From CAVVST01 sp963750995 (GTDB taxonomy: Bacteria > Acidobacteriota > Vicinamibacteria > Vicinamibacterales > UBA2999), in contig CAVVST010000002.1 in the NCBI GenBank assembly GCA_963750995.1, positions 1,178,001 through 1,242,000 of the forward strand: DNA of 64,000 bases. The letters are read 5' to 3'. The notes under the pieces are model-generated. The model did not search any database. It saw nothing but the letters and a program-made list of their open reading frames with translations, and was not told the DNA's origin. Position numbers and translations under genes: made by a program. Positions 1 to 7,654 of this stretch are shown piece by piece. The number at the start of each line of letters is the position of its first letter. Within the stretch, counting starts at the first letter, position 1.

Positions 1-302
1 GCGGAGAACGAGCCCGCCAGCTCGATGCCGACCCGCCTCACACTCGAGAACCCGGGGAGCGTGAACGTCACCGCGTAAACGCCGGGGACCAGCGCTTCAA
101 TCCGGTACTGCCCCCGGTCGTCGGTCACGACCGAACGCACCTTCTCGATCAGGGACGGGCTCGCCGCTTCGACGGTGACCCCGGGGAGCACCGCGCCCGA
201 CGAGTCCCGCACGACGCCGGCGATCGAGGCCTGCGTCTGGGACAGCGCAGCAGCCGGCAGGAACAAGAGCAGTGCGACGGCGACGACGACGGCGTACCGC
301 AT
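1..302 (-). CDS. TonB-dependent receptor, N-terminal fragment (cut by window edge)
   Basis: Only the first ~100 residues are in the window; the gene runs off the left edge. The ATG at 302 opens a signal peptide (MRYAVVVAVALLLF, cleavage near SQTQA). A carboxypeptidase-regulatory-like beta-sandwich follows, with the typical SIAGVVRDSSGAVLPGVTVE start and the GQYRIEALVPGVYAVTF strand. This arrangement is known from Oar-like TonB-dependent outer membrane receptors of Acidobacteriota and Bacteroidota. The plug and barrel lie outside the window, so substrate is unknown. It is the last gene of a minus-strand run that begins near 5147; 37 bp separate it from the DLTG-W gene upstream. Confidence 0.85.
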   Translation of the reverse strand, partial: MRYAVVVAVALLLFLPAAALSQTQASIAGVVRDSSGAVLPGVTVEAASPSLIEKVRSVVTDDRGQYRIEALVPGVYAVTFTLPGFSSVRRVGIELAGSFS

Positions 303-339
303 GGATGAAAATCCTTTCAGTGACGTGCGCCGGGACCGG

Positions 340-1206
340 TTACTTGCCCTGGGCTTTTTCGAGCTCGTACAACTTCCGCAACTGGTAGATGTTCTCGTTG
401 TTGGTGCAGAAGTTCTCGATCAGATCTTCAGACCCGAGCGTGTAGGTGTTCCAGCCGGACGTCCACGGCCGGGTGAGCACCTTCGGGTCCTCGACGGTGT
501 ACTGGTACTCGAGGTAGTTCCTGGACGGCCGCCGCAGCCGTTCGATCACGTGCGCCTGGTCGCTGTGGAACCAGCCGTTGGGATTGATCCAGGTGCGTTC
601 GTCGAGCGAGATGGAGTCGATGACGAGCGTCTCGCCGTCCCAGCGCGCGGTCTGATCCCCGTTGTACAACGGCTCCAGTTCGTCAGCCGGCTTGTGCGGG
701 CGCCCGTCCGTATGCACCACGCGCCACGAGTTGTCGGCCTCGGCGAGGTGAATGAAGAAGCCGGGCATCGTGAAGATCTGGCTCGGGTAGCCCCGGTTCA
801 GTGTGAACATGCCGGGGGTTCCAACCGGTGTGCAGGCCACCGCCGGGTTGTTGATTTGCCGTTCGGTCGCGCTCATGTTCTTGATCTTTTCCGTGGCCCA
901 CGGCTGGAACGGGACCGGCTCGTCCGCGGCGCCTCCACGGTCGCGATCAAGGCTCCAGGCGCTGGCGCGGCCGATGTTGCCCGCGAACCACACGCCGGTG
1001 AGGTCGGCGTGGCCATCGGCCATGCGCGGCGTTGGACCACCCGGCGGCAAGGGCGGCAAGTCGGTTGTGCCCCGCGCCGCGACGACGGGCGGCTTGGGTT
1101 GCTCGGACGTGTTACCGCGGCGCTGCTGTGCCGCAGCTGTCGCGGAGATCAAATACACAACACCAACGACCGCGCTCAAACAGGCGGCGGCCCTATTGAT
1201 CTTCAT
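340..1206 (-). CDS. Exported DLSG-W family protein (copy 1 of 5)
   Basis: An exported protein of 288 residues and unknown function. ATG at 1206 gives a signal peptide (MKINRAAACLSAVVGVVYL, then TAAAQ) and has GGAG about 8 bases upstream inside the end of the preceding gene. The family signature is MADGHADLTGVWF near residue 70. Other shared blocks are VGTPGMFTLN, RWDGETLVIDS, DERTWINPNGWFHSDQ and VIERLRRPSRNYLEYQYTVEDP. Four relatives lie at 2807, 4293, 62034 and 62879. It starts 2 bp after the stop of a DUF6152 gene, so the two are almost certainly co-transcribed. The same pairing recurs at 3758/2807 and 61639/62034. I know of no assigned activity; the Trp- and Asp-rich blocks suggest an extracytoplasmic binding role, but that is a guess. 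Confidence 0.85.
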   Translation of the reverse strand: MKINRAAACLSAVVGVVYLISATAAAQQRRGNTSEQPKPPVVAARGTTDLPPLPPGGPTPRMADGHADLTGVWFAGNIGRASAWSLDRDRGGAADEPVPFQPWATEKIKNMSATERQINNPAVACTPVGTPGMFTLNRGYPSQIFTMPGFFIHLAEADNSWRVVHTDGRPHKPADELEPLYNGDQTARWDGETLVIDSISLDERTWINPNGWFHSDQAHVIERLRRPSRNYLEYQYTVEDPKVLTRPWTSGWNTYTLGSEDLIENFCTNNENIYQLRKLYELEKAQGK

Positions 1207-1208
1207 GT

Positions 1209-1622
1209 CTATTGCTCCGCCGCCCCGAGGTTGCCTTCGACGTCCTGACCCACGCGCTGGATGGTGCCGTCCGCCAGCTTCATCCACGGCGACGCGTACC
1301 GGTTGGGTTCACCGGTCCGCGCCGCGCATCCCCTCACCGTCACCTGTTTGCCAACGCTCTTCATCAGCGTCGGCCGATCGGCGCCGCCGCGCTTCAGGTT
1401 GGTGGTCGACGACAGCTGGAAACTTGCCTCGACCACCTTGCCGTCGGGATTCGTCACGTTGACGAAGATGTAGGCGTGCGGGTTTTCGTAGTTCACCTTC
1501 GTCAGGACGCCGGTGATGTCGGAGCATTTCGTCGCGTCGAACTCCGCCGAGAACGAATGATGCGCGAACGCCGGCGCCGCGGCGGCCAGGACGCTGAACA
1601 CCACGCCGAACACGAGCTTCAT
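1209..1622 (-). CDS. Exported DUF6152-type protein with mature N-terminal His-His (copy 1 of 5)
   Basis: A small exported protein of 137 residues. ATG at 1622 opens a clear signal peptide ending APAFA, so the predicted mature protein starts HHSFSAEFD. The other conserved block is YENPHAYIFVNV. The late segment RGCAARTGEPNRYASPWM resembles the copy at 3758. The fold should be a small beta-barrel or sandwich; no biochemical function is known to me. A His-His amino terminus plus an internal NPH is what one would look for in an N-terminal copper site (see findings). It is coupled to the DLTG-W gene 2 bp downstream and follows the degenerate metallo-beta-lactamase gene by 46 bp. Confidence 0.87.
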   Translation of the reverse strand: MKLVFGVVFSVLAAAAPAFAHHSFSAEFDATKCSDITGVLTKVNYENPHAYIFVNVTNPDGKVVEASFQLSSTTNLKRGGADRPTLMKSVGKQVTVRGCAARTGEPNRYASPWMKLADGTIQRVGQDVEGNLGAAEQ

Positions 1623-1668
1623 GACGGTAACTCCTTCAAACCCTTGATCCGTAGTTACGGTCAATTCA

Positions 1669-2718
1669 CTAGCGGCCGGACGCCCAGGCCAGCTGCGCTT
1701 CTCCGCACTCGACGTGCATGATGTTGAACCGCTCGACGTCGTCCTTGCTGACGAACGGGTGCGGCTCGCCTGGCTTGCGTGCGCGCAGCGCCTCGATCTT
1801 CTCAAACGTGCCGTCGTACTCGGCGTGCGTGTGGATGATCGCGTCGACGCCCGCTTTCTCCTCGAGATCCTTGAATCGCTTCGAAGAGGCGATGTAGGTC
1901 TGCGCCATCGTCTTGCGGTCGGGGAACATCAGGATCCCCTCCTGCACGATCCGCATGAAGTCGCCGCCGATCATGCCGCCGACGTGGCGCTGGGTGCCGT
2001 CCTTGAGCGGCGAGATGATCGCCGACATGTTGGTGGACGTCGAGGTCGGCGTGTCGTAGAGCGTGACGGTGGTATCGCCCAGCGTCACCTTGTAGCCGTC
2101 AGTGGCGACGATGTCCCGCGTCGGCTTGAGATACTTCGGCGTATTGTCCTTCGCCAGCAGGTCCCACTCGCCCGCCGCCATGACGACGCGCGCCGTCGGC
2201 ACCATCTTCTTCACCGGGTTGATGCCCCACGCCTGGTCCGAGTGCGAGCGCGGGACGATGACGTACTTGATGTCGGCCGGGTTGAAGCCGAACGTCTTGA
2301 GCTCACCAAGGAGATCGGGCATCACCCAGTCGAAGTTCGTCAGAAGCAGGATGATCCCCTCGGAGGTCGTCAGCGCCCAGGTCGATTCGGTCTTGGTGCC
2401 GATGAAATACAGGTTGTCGAACACGCGGGCCGGGGGCACGTACCACTCGTCGCGCGGGACCGGCTTGGTCTTGGCCAGCTCGTCAGACTCGCCCGGCCCG
2501 ATCGCCGGCTCGCGCGCACCGGCCCGCGGCTGCGTGCAAATCAGCCGGAACATCGCATCGAAGTTCTGCCATGGTTTCGGATTGGCAGCCTTGGGCGAGA
2601 TGACTGCTTTGGCGGCAGCCACGTGTGGCTGCGCGGCAGACGACTGCGCAGCGGCGCCGGCGGCCATCGGGCCGGCGAGGACGAGACACAGCAACAGAAC
2701 TGTCCACCAGCTTTTCAT
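1669..2718 (-). CDS. Metallo-beta-lactamase-fold protein with degenerate zinc site
   Basis: An exported 349-residue protein. ATG at 2718 has GGAGG 8 bases upstream and gives signal peptide MKSWWTVLLLCLVL ending GAAAQ. The core DNLYFIGTKTESTWALTTSEGI, then PADIKYVIVPRSHSDQAWG, follows subclass B3 metallo-beta-lactamases. In that family the second block should read HAHxDH. Here it is R157-S-H159-S-D161-Q162, so the first and last ligands are replaced. The usual GHTPG ligand block is replaced by YDTPTSTST around 221-229, without His. Only H159, D161 and a late His (HTHAEYDGTFEKIE, 296/298) remain. It may therefore be a non-hydrolytic or altered-metal relative. It lies between a DLSG-W gene and a DUF6152 gene on the same strand. 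Confidence 0.75.
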   Translation of the reverse strand: MKSWWTVLLLCLVLAGPMAAGAAAQSSAAQPHVAAAKAVISPKAANPKPWQNFDAMFRLICTQPRAGAREPAIGPGESDELAKTKPVPRDEWYVPPARVFDNLYFIGTKTESTWALTTSEGIILLLTNFDWVMPDLLGELKTFGFNPADIKYVIVPRSHSDQAWGINPVKKMVPTARVVMAAGEWDLLAKDNTPKYLKPTRDIVATDGYKVTLGDTTVTLYDTPTSTSTNMSAIISPLKDGTQRHVGGMIGGDFMRIVQEGILMFPDRKTMAQTYIASSKRFKDLEEKAGVDAIIHTHAEYDGTFEKIEALRARKPGEPHPFVSKDDVERFNIMHVECGEAQLAWASGR

Positions 2719-2806
2719 CGCCGAACCTCCGCGCGATGCAGCGCCTGGCCGTACCGCGGTTCGCAGCACGGCCGGACGTCGCAGTGTTGTCAGGGCGACC
2801 GTGGAT

Positions 2807-3652
2807 TTACGGCTTCGACTTTTCCTGTTCGGCGATGATGCGGAACTGCTCGCTGTTCTGCTCGTTGGTGCAGTAGTTCTCGAGCAGGCGATCGTCGTCC
2901 TGCGCCAGCGAGAACTTGCGCCAGCCCGACGTCCATGTCTTGGTCAGGACGTCCGGATCTTCGACCGTGAACTGGTATTCGAGGTAGTTCTTCGACGGAC
3001 GGCGGAGGCGTTCAATCACCCGCAGCTTGTCGCTGTGGTACCAGCCGTTGCCCGAGACCCAGGTGCGCTCGTCGAACCCGACCGTGTCGATGATCAGCGT
3101 GTCGCCTTCCCACCACGCGCTGCTGTTGCCGTTGAACAGCGGATCCGGGTATTTCGGGTGCGGCCGCTTGTCGGTGAAGACCTTGCGCCACTGGTTGCCG
3201 GCCTCGACCAGCTGCACGAACGCCCCGGGGATCGTGATCAGCTCGCTCGGGTGCGGGTTCATCGTGAACATGCCGGGCACGCCGCGCGGCAGGCAGTTCA
3301 CAGTCGGGTCGAGCGCCTCGAGCTGCGCGCGGGTGTAGCCCTTGAGCTTCGCCGCGACTTCCGGCTTGAACGGCACCGGGTCCTCGACGATCCGCTCCGG
3401 GCGCGTGCGGCTCCACGCGCTGGGACGGCCGATGACGCCGGAGAACCAGATGCCGGACAGATCCGGCTTGCCGTCCGCCATCCGCGGCGTCGGGCCTCCC
3501 GGAGGCAGCGGACCCGGGTCGGTCGTGCCGATCGCCTCGACCAGCGGCTTCTGCGGATCGGCGGCACCGCCGCCGCGCTGCGCCGCCGCAGCGGTCACCG
3601 ACAAGAGGGCGGTCGCCGCCAGGACAGCGAGAACGTGAATATGTCGTCTCAT
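2807..3652 (-). CDS. Exported DLSG-W family protein (copy 2 of 5)
   Basis: A 281-residue exported protein with signal peptide MRRHIHVLAVLAATALLSV followed by TAAAQ. It is very similar to the copy at 4293. Shared blocks include MADGKPDLSGIWFSG, NCLPRGVPGMFTMNPHPSEL, AWWEGDTLIIDTVGFDERTW, WYHSDKLRVIERLRRPSKNY and the acidic DDDRLLENYCTNEQNSEQF near the C-terminus. The near-identity points to a recent tandem duplication with the DUF6152 gene at 3758 lying between the two copies. The stop codon is within a base or so of 2807. Function unknown. A 105-bp spacer rich in palindromic repeats separates it from the DUF6152 gene upstream. Confidence 0.85.
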   Translation of the reverse strand: MRRHIHVLAVLAATALLSVTAAAAQRGGGAADPQKPLVEAIGTTDPGPLPPGGPTPRMADGKPDLSGIWFSGVIGRPSAWSRTRPERIVEDPVPFKPEVAAKLKGYTRAQLEALDPTVNCLPRGVPGMFTMNPHPSELITIPGAFVQLVEAGNQWRKVFTDKRPHPKYPDPLFNGNSSAWWEGDTLIIDTVGFDERTWVSGNGWYHSDKLRVIERLRRPSKNYLEYQFTVEDPDVLTKTWTSGWRKFSLAQDDDRLLENYCTNEQNSEQFRIIAEQEKSKP

Positions 3653-3665
3653 TGCATTCTCTCCA

Positions 3666-3760
3666 AGGCGGGTCTGAAGACCCGCCTCTACTACTGATTC
3701 CGGCGTCGTAGAGGCGGACCTTCAGGTCCGCCTACCCTCGTTAACCTTCAGGTCCGCCTA
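3666..3760. repeat. Cluster of aggcggGTC...GACccgcct palindromes
   Basis: Two near-perfect 22-bp palindromes (3666-3687 with centre TCTGAAGA, and 3712-3733 with centre CCTTCAGG) and a third half at about 3744-3759 fill the spacer between two genes. The last repeat supplies the TAG stop codon (3758-3760) of the DUF6152 gene. The first palindrome recurs base for base at 5159-5180. They could form transcript hairpins. Confidence 0.8.
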
Positions 3761-4186
3761 GTTATTCGAACCAAAAATCCGCTCGACGTCCTGGCCGGTG
3801 CGGTGCAGCGGCCCGTCGCTGCCGATTCGGAGCCACGACGCGGCGAACCGGTTGTCGGTGCCGTTAATCGACGCGCAGGCCCGCACCGTCACGTCCTTGT
3901 TCATGTTCTCCATGAAAAAGGCCCGCGGCGTGCCGCCACGTGTCATGTTGGCGATAGACGAGGTCTGGAAGGTCATCTTCGCCACCTGGCCCTTCTGGTT
4001 CTTCCCCTCGACGAAGAAGTAGGGATGCGGATTCTGCCAGTCCACGCCCACCAGCTTGCCGGTGAGCTCGGCGCAGTTCTTCTCGTCGAACTCCGCGCTG
4101 AATGAATGGTGCGCCGCCGGTCGTGCCGTGCCCGCTGCCACGCAGAACGCCGCGACGATGATTCCGAATGCCGTCCTAGAACGCAT
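3758..4186 (-). CDS. Exported DUF6152-type protein (copy 2 of 5)
   Basis: A 142-residue exported protein. The signal peptide from ATG 4186 ends ARPAA, so mature HHSFSAEFD is again expected; the -3 residue is Pro if cleavage is exactly before His-His, which is less canonical than in the other copies. Conserved blocks are VDWQNPHPYFFVEG and VTVRACASINGTDNRFAASWLRIG. The latter matches the copy at 1209, so these two form a subgroup with a longer C-terminal half containing two Cys (one in NCAEL, one in RACAS) that might form a disulfide. It lies between two nearly identical DLSG-W genes. The stop codon is inside a palindromic repeat. Confidence 0.87.
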   Translation of the reverse strand: MRSRTAFGIIVAAFCVAAGTARPAAHHSFSAEFDEKNCAELTGKLVGVDWQNPHPYFFVEGKNQKGQVAKMTFQTSSIANMTRGGTPRAFFMENMNKDVTVRACASINGTDNRFAASWLRIGSDGPLHRTGQDVERIFGSNN

Positions 4187-4292
4187 AATGACTCCCAGTT
4201 GGAGAGAAGCGGCGCGCGCGACGATGCGGCGCCGAGCACAGAATTGTAGCGGGTAAACTCAGCGGGTGAAAGGGGTTACGGCAGGGGGCCTA

Positions 4293-5147
4293 TTACTTGG
4301 TTTTTTCCTGGTCCGCGATGATCCGGAACTGTTCGCTGTTCTGCTCGTTGGTGCAGTAGTTCTCGAGCAGGTGGTCGTCGTCCTGGGCGAGCGAGAACTT
4401 GCGCCAGCCCGACGTCCACGTCTTCGTCAGGATCTCCGGGTCCTCGACCGTGAACTGGTACTCGAGGTAGTTCTTCGACGGACGGCGGAGCCGCTCGATC
4501 ACCCGCAGCTTGTCGCTGTGATACCAGGCGCCCTGGATCCAGGTGCGCTCGTCGAAGCCGACGGTGTCGATGATCAGCGTGTCGCCTTCCCACCAGGCGC
4601 TGCTGTTGCCGTTGAACAGCGGATCCGGGTATTTCGGGTGCGGCCGCTTGTCGGTGAAGACCTTGCGCCACTGGTTGCCGGCCTCCACCAGCTGCACGAA
4701 CGCACCGGGGATCGTGATCAGCTCGCTCGGGTGCGGGTTCTTCGTAAACATCCCCGGGACCCCGCGCGGCAGGCAGTTGACCGTCGGATCGATCGCCTGA
4801 AGCTGGGCCGGCGTCATGCTCTTGATCTTGGCTTCGACTTCCGGCTTGAACGGCACCGGATCCTCGACGATGCGGGCTTCCCGCGTTCGGCTCCAGGCGC
4901 TCGGACGGCCAATCGAGCCGGCGAACCAGATCCCCGAGAGGTCCGGTTTCCCGTCCGCCATCCGCGGGGTCGGTGCTCCCGGCGGCAGCGGCTTGCCTTC
5001 GGTCGTGCCGATCGCCTCGACCAGCGGTTTCTGCGGATCCGGTGCGGCGCCGCCACGGCCGCCGCGCCCCTGCGCCGCCGCGGTGACAGATACCAGGGCA
5101 ACCGCGGACAGTAGCGCGGCGACGTGAACGTATCGCGGTTTCATCAT
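4293..5147 (-). CDS. Exported DLSG-W family protein (copy 3 of 5)
   Basis: A 284-residue exported protein and close paralogue of the gene at 2807. Two ATG codons in tandem (5147, 5144) follow GGAG by 6-9 bases; I take the first. A TTG at 5159 is open but lacks an RBS. The signal peptide ends VSVTAAAQ and is followed by a Gly/Arg-rich linker (GRGGRGGAAPDPQ). The rest repeats the family blocks MADGKPDLSGIWFAG, NCLPRGVPGMFTKNPHP, WWEGDTLIIDTVGFDERTW and LENYCTNEQNSEQF. It heads the minus-strand run down to position 1; a 106-bp gap without clear features separates it from the next gene. Function unknown. Confidence 0.85.
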   Translation of the reverse strand: MMKPRYVHVAALLSAVALVSVTAAAQGRGGRGGAAPDPQKPLVEAIGTTEGKPLPPGAPTPRMADGKPDLSGIWFAGSIGRPSAWSRTREARIVEDPVPFKPEVEAKIKSMTPAQLQAIDPTVNCLPRGVPGMFTKNPHPSELITIPGAFVQLVEAGNQWRKVFTDKRPHPKYPDPLFNGNSSAWWEGDTLIIDTVGFDERTWIQGAWYHSDKLRVIERLRRPSKNYLEYQFTVEDPEILTKTWTSGWRKFSLAQDDDHLLENYCTNEQNSEQFRIIADQEKTK

Positions 5148-5158
5148 CAGAATCTCCA

Positions 5159-5180
5159 AGGCGGGTCTGAAGACCCGCCT
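5159..5180. repeat. Palindromic repeat, same as 3666-3687
   Basis: A 22-bp near-perfect palindrome identical to the first one in the 3666-3760 cluster. It sits just upstream of the DLSG-W gene at 4293 and is followed by a degenerate half-copy (gaggcggaccc) near 5194. Confidence 0.8.
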
Positions 5181-5247
5181 CTACGATCGGCGGAGAGGCG
5201 GACCCGGTGCGGTGCAGCGGCCGCGGTTCTGCCAGTCCCCCTGATCC

Positions 5248-5823
5248 CTACATGCATCGGGCGGGGATGCCGCCAGCCACCTCCCGATATTTATCGTGGC
5301 AGTTCTGGCACGCGGTGGACATGACGTCGGCCGCATTGAGCACTTCTTCCATGTTTTTCGACTGGCCGGCCTTGTAGGCGACCGCCCCGGCGTCACGGAG
5401 CCCCTGGACCCACATCTGCCAGTCGGCGTTCTGGATCGGCGCGGGCTTCCCGTTCATGCACATCCGCCCGGGGATGATCAGCAGGTTCGCGGCTTCCGAC
5501 AGCGCGATCCCGGCGTTGGACACGGCTTCCCACCCGCCGTAGCTGCTGCTCAGGGGATTGGGCGAGGTGGAGGGATCGGTTGCGGGCTTCACGGCCGCCG
5601 GGTCCTCCGACTGCGCGAAGAACACCACGTTCGAGGCCGGGTAGATGATGCCGCGCATCACCTGCGCGAGGTTGCCGTGCACCTGCGCGGTTTGCGCCGG
5701 CGCCGACTGTCCTTCCGCAGGCGGCTGCCCGGCCGGCGGCTGCTGATTGCATGCGGCGGCCAGTGCCAGCAACACGACGCCACCGCAGACACTCAGCAGA
5801 AACATCGGGTTACGAACTCGCAT
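5248..5823 (-). CDS. Lipoprotein with one C-terminal heme c motif (cytochrome c'-like)
   Basis: A 191-residue putative periplasmic lipoprotein. The ATG at 5823 is preceded by a strong GGGAGGT and opens a lipoprotein signal (LLALAAAC, lipobox Cys ~28) and a Pro/Gln-rich linker. A helical domain with GIALSEAANLLIIPGRM ends in ACQNCHDKYREV, a single CxxCH near the C-terminus as in class II cytochromes (cytochrome c' type). The gene at 19588 is a paralogue with the same SEAANLL block and terminal CENCH. The frame is open upstream into the heavy-metal-binding-domain gene, so a fused 521-residue product is formally possible. The RBS, the lipobox and a promoter-like element at 5844-5879 favour an independent start. 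Confidence 0.8.
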   Translation of the reverse strand: MRVRNPMFLLSVCGGVVLLALAAACNQQPPAGQPPAEGQSAPAQTAQVHGNLAQVMRGIIYPASNVVFFAQSEDPAAVKPATDPSTSPNPLSSSYGGWEAVSNAGIALSEAANLLIIPGRMCMNGKPAPIQNADWQMWVQGLRDAGAVAYKAGQSKNMEEVLNAADVMSTACQNCHDKYREVAGGIPARCM

Positions 5824-6813
5824 CGACGTACCTCCCGGCACGCATGCTAACTGGGCGCTCGAAGTGACCGCAACTGAAGATTTGTTCAGAGCTACTCCTG
5901 GGTCAGCCACGGGCACGTCGAAATGCACGGTGTTGACCATGCCGTCGCGCTGGAACTGGACCCAGAGCCGATACGTCTGCGGACGCGGGAAGGCAACTTC
6001 GAATTCGACCTCGGGCCCGCCGTCTGCGCGATACGGATGCTCGTGCATCATGTCGATCAGATCTTCGCTCGCCGCCAGCATGTGCCCCCACGCGCCGAGA
6101 TACTTCTCCAGGCCGCCGTCATCCAGCATGAAGCGAATCTGTGTACGGTTGCCGACGGTTGGCTGCTCCGGGATGGTGAGCATGGACACCCGCATATTGC
6201 GATCGGCTTTTGGTGCGTAGTCGCGCGCCAGGCGAACCGGATCCGGGGACGCGCCAGGCACGAACACCGTTTCGGTCGTGAGCTGCGGCGTGGCGCCGAT
6301 TGGATAGAAGTCGCTCAGCACACGGTACATTCCGGTCCTGGGGAACGTGATCGGGTACTGGAACATCCCGTCGGCGGCGAGCCGGGGATGCCCGTGCTCG
6401 AAGAACTGCAGGTCTTCGCTGACGACGAACGCATGAAAGAACTTTTCATGGACGACGTTGTAGGTCGTCACGGGACGGTTCTTCCAGGGATCGTGCACGA
6501 AGAACTGGAGGACGGCGGGGCGCGCGGGTTCCGGCGGCGACGGCAGCACGCGAGTGTCGAGATGAAACTCCACCGGATCCGGCACGCCGGCCACCAGGTT
6601 CATCCCGCAGCGGCGACAGACCCCGCCGTCATACGACCTGACATCGGGATCCATCGGACAGATGTAAACCACACCCTGGGCCGGGTCCGGTGGTGTCGCG
6701 GACTGCACCTGGATGGCCTGCACCACGGCCGGTTCGGCGAGCAGCGCCGTGTCCGACCGCGCCGCCAGGCACGCTAGGCACAACGCGATGACGCAGGCCG
6801 TCCGCGCCTCCAT
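5824..6813 (-). CDS. Exported heavy-metal-binding-domain protein, run-on into next gene
   Basis: Signal peptide from ATG 6813 (MEARTACVIALCLACLAARS). At about residues 48-72 comes YICPMDPDVRSYDGGVCRRC, the heavy-metal-binding (YHS-like) domain found at the start of many copper/silver resistance proteins. The remainder, with FVHDPWKNRPVTTYNVVHEK, FFEHGHPRLAADGMFQYP and MMHEHPYRADGGPEVEFE, is His/Met-rich beta-structure reminiscent of FixH/YtkA-type domains. No stop codon of its own is present: after the last conserved strand (NTVHFDVPVADPG) the frame stays open into the heme lipoprotein. In the alternative frame TAG and TGA appear at once after that point, so a one-base slip would restore a natural end. 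Likely periplasmic metal binding. Confidence 0.7.
5844..5879 (-). promoter_or_regulatory. Possible CTTCAG-type promoter for the heme lipoprotein
   Basis: On the minus strand one CTTCAG hexamer (5874-5879) is followed after 24 bp by TAGCAT (5844-5849), about 20 bp before the ATG at 5823. The upstream half-site is poor. The spacing matches the better CTTCAG promoters at 7561, 14912, 23174 and 28129. The site lies inside the run-on reading frame of the metal-binding gene. Confidence 0.35.
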
Positions 6814-6862
6814 AAGTCACTTGTAGACCCACTGGCGTGCCATGTCAAAGTATCCTGACGAC

Positions 6863-7549
6863 ATGAAGCGGATGTACTTCAGCCTGACGCTTCTGCTCAT
6901 CTGCGTGGCGGCCGCCCGCGCCGGTGCCCACGGGATCGGATCCACGCCGACGTGGAACCGCGAGATCTCGCGGCTGATCTACGACAAATGCGCGTCGTGC
7001 CATCGGCCCGGCGGGACGTCGTTCTCGCTGATGACGTACGCCGAGGTGCAACCTCGCGGCAACGAGATCAAGGATGCCGTGCTCGCGCGCCGCATGCCGC
7101 CCTGGGGCGCGGTCAAGGGCTTCGGCAATTTCAGGAACGACACGAGCCTGATGCAGGAGCAGATTGAACTGTTTGCCCGGTGGGTGGACGGCGGCATCAG
7201 GCGCGGCAACAACCCACGGCAGCTTCCCAAAACGCCGACGTTCACGTCGTCAACACCGGCGCCTGCGGCTCAACATGACATCGAGGCCAGCGGTGAGACG
7301 ACGCTGCGCGAAGCCGTCGTCCTCGACGGCTTGATGCCGCAGCGCGTTCACGCCGATCACTCGCTTCGTATCGTCGCCGTCCTGCCTCGGGGTTCGGTCG
7401 AACCTCTCGTCTGGCTGCACGGGTACGACAGCCGGTTTGCGCACCCGTTCCTCTTCCGCCAGCCATTGAAGCTGCCCGCCGGTACGGTGATCCGCGGAAT
7501 TCCGGCGGACGCCGAGATCTCGCTGTTTACGCTTCCCGAAAGTCGCTAG
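6863..7549 (+). CDS. Exported c-type cytochrome with MPPW motif
   Basis: About 228 residues from ATG 6863; an upstream in-frame ATG at 6842 would add an acidic tail to the signal peptide, so I prefer 6863. The signal peptide ends ARAGA, predicting a mature protein that starts HGIG. One heme-binding motif (CASCH) follows in ISRLIYDKCASCHRPGG. The LARRMPPWGAVKG block is typical of Acidobacterial/Planctomycete cytochromes attached to monooxygenase-like or copper proteins. After it comes a Pro-rich linker and a beta-domain (VLDGLMPQRVHADHSLRIV) without heme. It is divergent from the metal-binding gene at 6813. Probably periplasmic electron transfer; the partner is unknown. Confidence 0.8.
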   Translation: MKRMYFSLTLLLICVAAARAGAHGIGSTPTWNREISRLIYDKCASCHRPGGTSFSLMTYAEVQPRGNEIKDAVLARRMPPWGAVKGFGNFRNDTSLMQEQIELFARWVDGGIRRGNNPRQLPKTPTFTSSTPAPAAQHDIEASGETTLREAVVLDGLMPQRVHADHSLRIVAVLPRGSVEPLVWLHGYDSRFAHPFLFRQPLKLPAGTVIRGIPADAEISLFTLPESR

Positions 7550-7560
7550 CCTGAACAAAC

Positions 7561-7607
7561 ATTCAGGAACTCTTCAGGTACACGCCTCACGTAACTGCAC
7601 CTAAGAT
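7561..7607 (+). promoter_or_regulatory. Tandem CTTCAG box with -10-like hexamer
   Basis: ATTCAG (7561-7566) and CTTCAG (7572-7577) form a direct repeat with 11-bp period, followed after 24 bp by TAAGAT (7602-7607). It lies about 50 bp upstream of the start at 7655. The same layout occurs at 14912, 23174 and 28129. Direct repeats with one-turn spacing next to the -35 position are typical of OmpR/PhoB-family activators. Confidence 0.6.
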
Positions 7608-7654
7608 TTCGTCTGGTCACCCAGGCGACTTCTCACCCCGATGGAGGCAGAACG

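Noticed and set aside
175..1248. Long open frame on the plus strand opposite the DLTG-W gene
   Set aside because: Shadow of the minus-strand gene in high-GC DNA: no RBS, Arg/Val-rich composition, no family motif, while the minus strand has a signal peptide and a family with four paralogues here.
2625..3697. Plus-strand frames opposite the DLSG-W and metallo-beta-lactamase genes
   Set aside because: Antisense shadows; the same kind of frame appears opposite the paralogue at 4293, as expected from shared codons on the other strand.
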